From contig CM031873.1 in NCBI GenBank assembly GCA_018697195.1, positions 743,318 to 807,317 of the forward strand: DNA of 64,000 bases, written 5' to 3'. The stretch is from Certhia americana (lineage: Eukaryota; Chordata; Aves; Passeriformes; Certhiidae). The translations under genes and the position numbers were made by a program. This document shows, piece after piece, positions 24,510 through 37,846 of this stretch. The notes under the pieces are model-generated. The model ran no database searches. It was given only the letters and a program-made list of their open reading frames with translations, and had not been told where the DNA came from. Position 1 is the stretch's first letter. The number at the start of each line of letters is the position of its first letter.

Positions 24510-27500
24510 TGAGGATGAGGCTGTGGAGATCGAAGCCCTCACTGCTGGGGAGGACGTCAAATTGTTTGGCTTTCAAATTATTTATCACTTACACCTTCTT
24601 CACCTGCTTCACCTGCTCCCACCTGGTCATCACTCTGCAAGGGCAGAGGGGCACAAAATCCCAGGTATGGGTGAGGTGTAGAATTTAAATCAGCCTCCTC
24701 CAAGCCCCGTCTCCAGCTCCTACCCTTCAGGCAGAGCTGAGCCCACGCACAGATCTTGTCACTCCTCCGGACGAGGAGAGAACAGAAAAAGGGGAGACCA
24801 GTTTATTTTGAGCTCGGAGTATTTTGAGGTTTCCTCATGTGGCCGTGGAGGCGAGCTGGGACTCAGCTGGGGTGGGAACAGCAAGAAGAGCAAATCCAGC
24901 AAATGAACCCTTTTAACTCTCAGCTGCTGCAGGAAAGTTGGAAATCTTGAACCTGAAGTGCAGTGAAAGGAATCAAGCACACATTCAAAAACCAGATTAG
25001 AAAATGCTGGGGTTTCCCACAGAAACGCTCAGCTCCTTTCTCTCTAAAGATTCATTTCGACAAGAAATGGAAAGATTTTTGGCTTCAGGCACATCACACC
25101 CCCGGTCCTGGGCACAGCCCTGGTGTGGGGGCTGTCCCAAGAAGCAACAAAACCCGGGGTAGAAGAAATTTTCATGTCCATTTTTTCAGACTCAGACAAG
25201 GGAGAATTGTTCCTCTTTTCTCCCTGTTTTTTGAGAAATCACCAAGCGCTCCCAGCACGCTGCAGCCCTGCTCCTAGTTCCTTCTGCTTTCCCTCTGCTC
25301 CAAATGATGTTGCAAGTGAAATTCCACATCTGGGTCCTGCAAACCCTCGTCCACCCCGCTCTGTCATGGGCCGCTGTAAATCAGGGCCCTGCTGTTGGTT
25401 CTTTTGATTAAATTCCCTCCTGATATTTGCCAGATTATTGGCACTAATGTAATTCCATTGGAGTAGAGAGTCTGCAGGGTTTTACAGCCTGGCTGTAAAA
25501 CAGCTCTGCACTTCGGGGAGAGGCTTTGCACACTTTCTGATGAAAAGAAGACAAACGAGACGTGCTCTGAATGCGCTTGTGCTGAGGCTGCCAGTGCAAA
25601 CCCCTCGTGCAGGGGCAGGATTTGGCACCTGGAGAGGTCACATTCATCAGGGCTCAGTGTCTTGGGAGGAAATGGGATTGTCTGTGTGCCGGTGCTGCTG
25701 CAGCCTGGGGAGTTTTCCAGCTGTGCTGGAGGATTCCATGCCTTGTGCAAACCCCCAGAAATGCTCCCAGCCCTCCCTGCTCGCCCTGGCCTGCTCTCTT
25801 CAAGGGCCAAAACTTGACTTTGGAATTTTGGAGGGAGTTTGGGCTGGAGCAGAGGGAGGTGAGATCTGTCCCCATGGGCCTTGATTTCATGGGTGCAGAT
25901 AAAGGGTTTTCCCCCACCCAGTCCCAGGCATTGAGTGGGGAGAACCCAAACCCCTTTGGCTCCGGGTGGTGCCGGGAGAGCCGAGCAGAGCCCCCGGTGA
26001 CAAGGACGGTGCCACCAGTCCCCGTCTCTCTGCAGTGACTATAGAGGGAGCTGCGTGACCAGCTTAGAGCTGAGAGCTCATTCCCTGGAGGCTGGGCCAG
26101 GGGAGATGGATCCTCTCTGTCCCTGCTGCTGGGTCCTGCTGGGGCACAGGAGGTGGTGGAGGGAACATCCCAGGCAGCCAGCAGAGTCTGAGAGTGGGGC
26201 CACTGCCACCAGAGGTGTCCCGGTGCAGGATAGGGACACCAGTCCATCCGTGGTTCCAGTCATGGTCAGCATCCCTCCAGCCTTGGAGATGTACCCACGG
26301 TCCCCAAGCCACACCTGGGTGGGTCAGACAAGCTCAGAGCTGAGGGATGCCAAAAGCATTGGGATGGCCTGGATGGATCCCTACAGCAGGGCTGCATGGC
26401 TGCAGGGCTGCAGGGCCAGCAGTGGTGGCTCCTGCAGGGCTCTGTCCCCAGCCTTTCCTCCCTGCAGGGCTCCTGCACAGCTCTGCCCTTGGTGGCACCT
26501 CAGGAGGGGCTGAAGGGAGGTGCTCCCCTCTCCAGAGCTGCCTCATTTTGATGCTCATCTCTTGTCCAGCTCAGTTGTGGTTTTAAGACAAACTCCAAGG
26601 CAGTATTTCCCAGGAATTCTCCCCAGGGAGTTCATCTTTAATGGTCAAACTTCCCTCCCTTCCTTTCCTCCTTTTGCTCCTCTTCGGATTCCATCTGGAG
26701 CTACTGTTGGGATGAGAGAGGAGCCAGCTCGTGGTGCTGGCAGGGCTTGGGCTGGGCTCTGGTCAGGGCTTGGTCACCTCTGAGAGATCACACCTCTGGA
26801 GAAATTCCAAACTTCCCAGGCATTGATCTGCCAAGCACAGACTTTAATTTCTCCCCAGGATTGTGGAGATCCTCTTCCACCACCACAGGAACGATTTTCT
26901 ACTTGCATTTCCATCCTGCATTTGTCAGTGGCTGTGCCTGAGTCACCCACTGCCCCATAATTCCTTATATTGATTTTATTGCAAGCCCCGAGAGCTGATT
27001 TATGGCTTCTGCATCTAAAACTTGTCACCATAACCCCCAGACACCCACAGAGCATCGGAGAAGGCTTCTAGAAATGCAGCTTTAAGCTGTCCATGCTCAC
27101 AGGGGTGAGTGTCCTGGGGCAGCACAGGAGGCTCGAGTGCCACCAAGTGTCACCTCCTTCATGGCACTGCCAGGATCCAGGGCAGAGCTGCTCCAGTCAC
27201 CCACCAAGGCTGGAGGAATGCCAGAGAAAAGAAGGGACATGAGCACTACTGAAACTCTTTTGCTATTCTGAGTTTGTAGAATGAAACCATGGAAAAGCAG
27301 TGATTTTATTTTGTTCAAGACTCAAGCTCAGCACAAGGCATCTCCCAGCTCATGCCAGCTTTCTAAAAATCCATTAAAATCCACATTTTAGTGATGGATG
27401 GGCAGACACATCAAATTAGGCTGCTGCCTGTGTGTGAGGCAGAGTTTGCAGAGTTGTGGAATTCAGGGCAAGACACTGCTGAGTCCAGGGAGCCACGAGG

Positions 27501-29393
27501 AGGATGGAGAAGGCTGCTCCAGAACCCCTCAGAAGGAGCTGGAATCTCCATTTCCACCTGGAAACCACCTCAGCACCTTCAGAGGAGAAACACAACTCAC
27601 AGCTGAGTCCCGAATCCATGGCAGACGTGTGGATGGTCCAGCTGAACAGGAAAAGTGGACAGCATCGATTCCCTGGCAAGAGCTGACTCTGCATTCCTGA
27701 AAAATCACATCCTGGCAATGCTGGGGCCCAGGAGGAATTTACTGGATAAACTGGGGGCCGGCCACCTTCCAACCCGGGGTTTGGGGTTGGGTTTCCAGCA
27801 GAGAAACGTCCAGGAGCAATCCCGGAGGGCAGGTTGGGATGAGGTTTGACAATAGAGGGGAATTTGCACCCTATCAAGAAAATAAAAGCAGACTAAACCC
27901 CAGCTCTCCATCGCTGGTCTCAGAACTAAGGACAAAAGTTGCTAAATCCACTTGCACAGCCAGACCTTTGCATATCCAGGAGACAGAGGAAAGAAAAGGA
28001 ATAATTTGCCTTTCCCATAAATGCTTTCCAATAATTGAGATAATTTCCTGCTTCAGAGCGGTTCTCAGGAGTGGAAAGTGCTTCAGGCTCTCAGATCCCG
28101 AGAATTAAACCCAAGCTCAGCCCTGCTCATCCCTACATTCTGGTTTTCAGCATTCTAAAATCAAAAGAGTTTTTTTTTTTTTCTGGTAGGAAAGGATTTC
28201 TTTTCCAGTTAAACTGATGCTTCTCAGAGCATCACAAACCAGGGGTTGGGATTTGTGCCCCAGGATCTCTCACTGGGATTTCTCCCTGCTCTTGGGGAGT
28301 CGGGGACTCTTCCCACCGTGGATGCTTTGGTGTCACATGAGGGCTGTGCACACCACAAGATTCCTTTCCTGCGGAGCTTTTCCAGCTTCTTTCCCACTGC
28401 CTCCTTTCCCGAGGCTTGTGGCAACCTCATTATCTCCGAGGATTCTGCTCCACTGCCAGATTTGATTTTTATTATTAGTGGGAGAACGCACTTGTAGGAA
28501 CCTGGTTTCCTCCAGAGCCAGGCTAAAAACGCATCAGGAGGAGAAAAACTTCTCCTCTCTTTATTTTTCCTCTTCAATAACAGCATTCCCAACCCACTCT
28601 TCCTTGTGCAACCTCTCCCATGAGAGCAGGGGGAGCTGAGTTTTGCTTTAGAGCCGTGAGGCCACCGTGCCCCACTGAGCTGCTGCTCTTGGCCTGGCCA
28701 GATCTGCCCCTGCAAGACTGACATTTTCAATGGAAAAACCAAAAGGAAAATCCATCCTCCACGATAAAACCCAAATCTTCCCAGCACAGTGGGGTGAAGG
28801 AAACCCCAGTGCTTCCTCTCAGCACCCCGGGCAGCTTCTCCAGCCCTGCTGGAATCACGTGGGAAGTGGAGCTCTCAGTGGGCAGGGGGAGTTTTAACAA
28901 TTTTGGAATTTTCCAGCATCTGGGGAAGTGCTGCTATAATTGTCCCATTGTGCGTGTCACCAATGCCTGCCCACAGTGCCCCTGCCCAAAAAGTGGATTT
29001 ATTGACAGGGTTCCAGGACCCCTCTGGATTAACAGCGACTCCAGCTCAGTGGAGGCTTTGTGGCCCCGTCTGCTCCTGTGATGGAGAAGACAAAGCCAAG
29101 GTCTAATCTGTGAAATTTGGCCCAAACTGCAGCGCACCAAAGCCCTTGGCTCCCCCGAGTGCCAGTCCAGGAGGGGAAACGAGAGAGCCCTGAGAAGTGG
29201 CGCGGCAGGAGGGACAGCAGGAGACACCCAGAGATCGTTTGGCTCTGCCCAATAAAAGGAGGAATTCATGTCCTGCTGGCAAGAAACCTTTAAATCTCCA
29301 GGAGAATGTGCTGAGGGACACTGAGCACGAACATGATCCTTTTTAGGGCTAAATCCAGCTCCCAGTGCTGCAGACAGGCTCAGGGCAGAGCAG

Positions 29394-29474
29394 TTAATGG
29401 TTAATATTTAAAGTCATTATTGGTATTCAGAGCATTTAATGGTTAATATTTTAAGTCATTATTGGTATTCAGAG
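29394..29474. repeat. 42-bp AT-rich tandem duplication
   Basis: Two copies of TTAATGGTTAATATTT... ending GGTATTCAGAG start at 29394 and 29436. They differ mainly by a one-base shift in a T/A run. Each copy contains GTTAAT and GTCATTATTGG. Confidence 0.85.
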
Positions 29475-32400
29475 TTAGCACCGAGACATTCCCACCCCTG
29501 CTGCTGCTGCTGGACAAACCAGGCTGGGTGGGTGGAATTTGCTCCCACATTCCACCTTCTCTGTCCCTGGCATCTGCAGGATGTGATGTGATTTCCCTGG
29601 AAGTGCCCCACGGGATGTCCCAAGAGGCAGCACAAACTTCTCCTCAGCGCTCAGGTGCACAGGTTCAGCTCAGCCCTGCCTCATCCATGGACAAAGAACT
29701 GGGACAGGTATCCAAAGGCAGGAGTCCTGCTGATTTTGAATTGATTTCCCAAAGATAGGAGCCAAAGAGATGCTGTGACAACATCCTGGCCTCCTTGGGA
29801 CCACTTCAAAATCACCTCTGGGATGGTTTTCAGCTAGAGGGACACTCCAGGGATTCTTACAGCTTGGTTTCCCTGGCAAAATGTGTTCAGAGAGAGCAGG
29901 ATTTAAAGTACCTGAGCTCCTAAAGACAGTGGAGGAGGAAAAAAACAACTCTACAACAACAAAAAAACCTCACCTACATAATAATGCCAGAACCATTCCG
30001 CTAAACACTAAACCACAAGGTTAAGTGAGACATGTTTGCTGCATCAGGATGCGTTGTTGAGGCAACAGGAGAATTTAAATTGAATTTTTTTTGACATTAT
30101 GACAACAAACCTGGGTCTGTCACTTTTTTTTTTTCCAGCAGAAGTTTTCTGTAGCCACAATTTTTTTTACTCCTGTTGAAGTCTTTGGAGGAAAGAAGGG
30201 AAGCAACCAAAGGGAAGCAATTTTTGAGCATGATTCTGGAAAAGCATTTTAAAGCCTGGTTCAATATAAATGTGCCCCTAAGGCACATTGGCTACCTGGG
30301 ATTGAATTTGTCCTTCAAACTGAGCGTGATTTCTGAATCCTGGAGCCTCCATCAATGATTATTGAAAATTAAAGGGTTTTTTTTTTTTTTTTTTCCTGTT
30401 TAGTGCATTGTTGAGTTCCTGCTCAGTCTAGAGGCTGCATCTGGAGCCTGGTGAGGTTTTGATCCTGGCACATCCAGGGTGACAAGAGGAAATCTGGAGC
30501 CCCTGGCAGACGCAGCCTCTTTTTTTTTTTTTTTTTTTTTTTTTTCAAGAAAAAGTTTTTTTGACTGAAAAAAAAAAAAAAAATTTAAAAAAGGATTTTT
30601 CAGCACTCTGAAAGCCTCCCAAGGAAGCAGCTTCCCCGAAAACAGGAAGATGCTAATTCTCAAAAAATGCAGCTCTTTTCAGGCACCTTCTCCATAAAGG
30701 TCACACTTGAGGAGAGCTGAGCCTGGAGGTTTAGCCCTCTGTTTACCTTTCACCACACGTGTGTGGGGCAGGATTAGGGCTGGGAATACCTCCGCCCCAA
30801 CACCGGGGCTGCGAAAATATTTACATTTTTGCCATGCTATTTGTCAACCTTCAGTGGGGCAGAACCATCTCAGTTCAACCACCTGAACTGAAAATCCGTG
30901 CGTTTTTTTGGTTTGGTTTGGTTTGGTTTGTGGGTTTTTTTATCCCAAGATATTTCCAGGTGTTTTTTAACCCCAAACCTGAGCTGAAGCACAGAAAGGC
31001 GTCCCTGGCTGAGCTGGCCTGGGCTGGGTAGGTTCGTCCAGAAAATAGGGGCTGATTTGGAAGTTCCAGACAGAGCTATAAAAGCCCACGGCAGCCAGTT
31101 CTGCAGAGCCTGGCCCCGGGGGAAATCTCCTGGCTGCAGGCGGTGAGGAGCTGCCTGGCAGCGCTTATATCCGTATATATATTAATCCCAGCTAATGTAA
31201 CTACAGATGTTCTCATTCAGAGCCCTATCTAATCCTGTTGGGCCCTTGCCATGGTGTCTCGTAGCAGGAGTTCTACGAGTTAATTACGTGCGGTGCAGAG
31301 CAGCGTTTCCTTTTATCCTTGAAAAGGTTGCCTTTTCAACGCCCTCAATGTCCCTTTGTCGCCGGGCTTTAAGGAGCAGTGAAGAGGAGCACCTGTCTGA
31401 CCTTGCCGGCGCTGTGCATTGCTTGGCAGCCCTCCACCGTCTCTTGGCAAGGCTTTCCCAATCTTTTCCCTGGGTGCTCGCCGTGCCTTTCACTCCAGCT
31501 CCCAGCTGAGGACTGTGCTATTGATTTCTATAGCGCCCTGATATGAATTCCCAGTTTCTCTTTCACGGCGCAATCTCCCATCTTGTGGCTCTTCTGAGCT
31601 CCGCTGCAATCAGCCAGATGTTTCATTGACTCCCAGATCTTTTGCTGGAGTGGCTGCGGTTAATTGGGACCCTTCAGCCTGGATGAGCCATCCTGTTCCC
31701 TCCTTCCAATTATGCCTCCTCCTGCACTCCGGATTTTGGCGGCTCTCCCCTCATCCTCTCGGCCACTCTGTCTCGCAGAAAACGGCGTGGTCTCCTCACA
31801 TCTGGAGCAGCCAAGCTCAAGGTGCTCCCCTGGGAGTGCTCCCAGCCCCCTGCTTTCCAAGCCGTGGTTATTTTCGGGGGAAAAGCAGCTTCTGGGAGCA
31901 GAGCCACCCCCGCTGCTGCCCCCATCGCCCCTTAAAGCCTCCCCACGGATTTCTGCTCCTTATTTTTTCCTCCACAGCCAGGTTTTCACCCAAAAAACAA
32001 CTTCATTTTTCACTAGAAATTACTGGTCATCTCTGCCACGGGCACTCAGCATAATTTCTTCTTCAAGGTTTTCTGAGAAAACGAAATCCTGAGATCTCTG
32101 TCAGCCCCCGATGCTGGCAGTGCGGACACCCCTTCCCCTTCCTCCAGCACCCTTCATCCCCCGTTTGCTTCTCTCTCATCTCACCCTACCCTCTATGGGG
32201 TGATCTTTTCAAGCCTTTTCCCTCCTTTATCACCTCCAGGAATGTGCCAGACACTCTCCTGTCCTGCTCGCAGAGGTGCCCGCAGCCCTGGAGCCCCGAG
32301 GGCTCTGCTCAGCGCAGGGCGCTGCTGAATTTCTGCACCTCGGCGGGTGATGGACAAATCCCCAAATCCCGGGAAGTTCAGGGATGAAAGCCGGGGCAGT

Positions 32401-32987
32401 TCAGGAATGCAGCCGTGTTCTCTGAGCCTCAAGTTGCCCATCGGAAAGGCAGCGGCCGTGCCAAAGGGGGGCGTTTGCAAAATCCGCCCCCCACCCCCGC
32501 TGGCATCCTGGTGCAGCCTTCCCTCAGTTTGGGGTTACAGCCCAAAGGAATTTGGAATTTGGAGTGGAAAAATCAGCATCAAGCACCAGCAGCCCGGCCC
32601 TCTGTGGCTGGGGAAGGAGAAGAGCCTGTAATTGCTGGCTGCAAGTGTTTGCACTGGCCGGGGAACTGTAAATTACCTTTAATTGCTCCTAATTGCTGGC
32701 GCTGGTTCAGTTTCTCGAGGACAGGGACAGCAAAGCCCCATCTGCAGGCACTGCCGAGGGCCGGGAGCTGCTGATTCCCGGAGTTTTGGGAAGACAGACA
32801 GCGCAGAACGGGCTGGGGCTGCCCGGGTGGGGGGACCGGAGACACAGAGCCCGTCCCTGCACCCAGAGAGGATTTTCCCCACGCTGGGGCAGAGCGAGCT
32901 GGCCGGGATCTCATCCCGGTGGAATCCCAGCCCGGATGAGTCCCAGACCCTTGGGGAGAGAGATCGGGAAGGGAGCAACAGCATGGC

Positions 32988-33030
32988 GATTTATTTATTT
33001 ATTTATTTACTCACTTACTTACTTACTTAT
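32988..33030. repeat. (TTTA)n(CTTA)n compound tetranucleotide microsatellite
   Basis: Several TTTA units run directly into ACTCACTTACTTACTTACTTA, a compound tetranucleotide array in an NTN1 intron. Likely length-polymorphic. Confidence 0.85.
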
Positions 33031-35076
33031 CTATGTGCTGTCCAAACAGCGCTCTGTGCTCTCAGCCCGGCCTCCAAGAGCCCGACTCTGGAAATCTCAC
33101 TCATCACCAAGGCTTTTCCCCTTCTTTTCCATCTCTGGTCCCACAGAAATGAGGGCGAGCCGCTCACCTGGGGGGTGGATTTTGGGCTGTCCCCAGAGGG
33201 ACGAACATGAGGCGTCCCCATCCTCATCCTCATCCTCACCCTCCTGCCCTTTTGCCTCTTCTTGGGTAACCCTTCCCTGAATTGCACATTTTTATATTAA
33301 CTCCTGACTCTGCTCTTCTTTAACTCTTTTCTCTCCTGTTCCTCCTTCAGGTCTTCACTCAATACGTGTTTATTTCCTCTCCCCCAGCATTACCTGAGCC
33401 ATCCCTTGGGGCTGCAAAGTGCAGCTTTTCCCATCTAAGCATCCCTCTGCTCATCACCAGCCACGCTGATTTCACGTTCAAACCTTTCCAATCTAAATCA
33501 GCTTTAGAGGATATTTCTGCAGTGGACAGAAAATTCTGCCCTCCCATTTCCCAGAGGGAGCTCAGGGCAGGGGGGAGAGAGGGACTTTTAATCAAAAACC
33601 CCTGATTCTGATTTAATCAAAAATCAGAAGTGTTAGGAAAAGTGGAGAAAAGGAGCAAAAGCTTTGTTGGTTTCTTGAGTTTTTGATTTTTCCCTCTCAT
33701 GTGAAAAACCATTGGGTTTTGGCAAGGCTCTTTCTCTTCCCACCCAGGGCTGGTGGGGTCAGAGCTTTGCTGGAGTTCTGGGCTGTCCCCAGGGAGAAGC
33801 TGAACATCCCAGAGCAGGGATGCTCCAGGCACCATCCAAACCCTACTGGGCAGGGATCAGCCTGGGAGCTGCTGCCCACTGAGGGTCAAACTGGGAGCTG
33901 CTGGTGCAGGCAGCGGGATCCTGCTGGGGAGACTTGGAGCCCAACACCCACCCCTAGAAACCCAAACCCAAGGTGGGATATGGTCTGCTGTCCCCAAGTG
34001 AGGCAGACTGAGAGCCAGGGGGGTGCAGAACAAACCAAGCAGCACTGCAGGGTCCAGGGAAAGCCCTTTTCGGAGTGATGTACCTAGTTTGGGGGATTTG
34101 GGGGGTTTGAAGCCACGGGTGCCCATGGGGACACTCAGCTGGCCATGACCCCCCAGCACAGCCCCCTCCAGGGCCCAGGCAGTGGGCCAGCTTTCCCCCA
34201 GCCCCTGTTTCTGGCAGGCAGCTCCCCTGAGGGGCAGGAGGAGAGCGGGAGCAGCGCTCCCCAGGGAGGGATTTGGCTGGCTCCTTCCCGGGGATGCTGC
34301 AGAAGAAAAGGAAAGCTTTGCCTGTCCCTGCCACCGCTCAGCAGGGGCAGCCCACAGTCTGGCACGGCGCTTGCAGCTCTTAGAAATCAGGGCTGTTAAC
34401 AAATGTGCGAGGCCGTAATCCTTTTGGAGCAGTGATGATAACAAGCCCTGATGCTTTTTGCTTTTTTTTTAAGCTTTTCTTCTTTTTTGCCTTTTTTTTG
34501 CCTTTTTTTTTAAAATTTTTATTTTTTCCCCCCCAAACAGCTGCGCCGGTAAAGTCCCACTGTGGGAAATGAGCTGGTGAATGTTTTCAAGTGCAGTATT
34601 TACATCCCCTGCCAAACCCTTCACATCTGCCCAGCTCTGCTGTCAAGGCTGCATCCATCTGGCTGGGAATAGCAGGTCCTCCAGCCTGCCTGCATCCCAC
34701 AAGGGCATTTCCTTCCTGTGCCCACAGTGCCAGCTGCCAGGGATGCTGCTCAGCGGGAAGGGTTCCAGCGAGAGCTCTGAAAGGACTGGGTTGATTTTTC
34801 TTGGAGTGCTCCTGAAATGAATTTTGTTTCCTGCCCTGAGCTCGGAGGGCTGGTGGGACCCTGCTGGGTTTGTGCCTCTGGACCAGCCCTGCCACCCTGC
34901 CGGGAGCCAGGGGGTTTGGAGGTGCTGGCTGGGGACAGTGGGTGCTGCTCCCCTGCCTTGAAACCCCACAAGGTCCTGCTCACAGCACTCGTGGGGTGAG
35001 GAGCTGTGGGATCCATCCCCACACTGCCTCCGGGGATCAATCATCCTGGCGGCACTTCTGTCCCTGCAGTCCCCAC

Positions 35077-35195
35077 TGTGACAGAGCCACCCTGTCCCCA
35101 GGAGACACAGGACAGGGCTGGCATTTGGCACAGGGGGTGTGACAGGGCCACCCTATCCCCAGTGATCCAGACAGGGCTGGCATTTGGCACAGGGT
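35077..35195. repeat. 61-bp tandem duplication upstream of the LE3 exon
   Basis: Copies start at 35077 and 35138 (TGTGACAGAGCCACCCT and TGTGACAGGGCCACCCT) and both contain ACAGGGCTGGCATTTGGCAC. The array lies about 180 bp before the LE3 acceptor at 35376-35377 and does not disturb it. Confidence 0.82.
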
Positions 35196-35349
35196 CACTC
35201 TGTCCCCATCACTGTCCCCAGCCAGCTGTGCCAGCTCATTCCAGGGTGTTCCAGAGCCATCGGCAGAGCCGGGGGAGCCGTGCCGAGGGAGCTGCCCCGC
35301 TGCCCGGCGATGCCACCCCACCCCCTGTGCCCTCTGTGCCCTCCCCTGA

Positions 35350-37792
<2,443 letters not shown>

Positions 37793-37846
37793 AGATCCCG
37801 GCTGCTCCTCCCACCACGGCCGCCAGCAGCGCCGAGGAACCCGCAG
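37793..37846 (+). CDS. NTN1: NTN1 coding exon: linker between EGF module 3 and NTR domain
   Basis: This 54-bp exon encodes IPAAPPTTAASSAEEPA, with a split Lys codon at its 5' end and a split Asp codon at its 3' end. It is the flexible Pro/Ala/Thr/Ser-rich hinge between the rod of EGF modules and the C-terminal NTR domain. The acceptor is CCCTGCAG at 37785-37792 and the donor is G|GTACGT. The Thr/Ser content would allow O-glycosylation (inference). It is symmetric (phase 1-1), so skipping it would remove 18 residues without shifting the frame. It is too short to stand out as an open frame; it is accepted because it bridges the 35378-35527 and 48716-48790 exons exactly. Confidence 0.94.
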
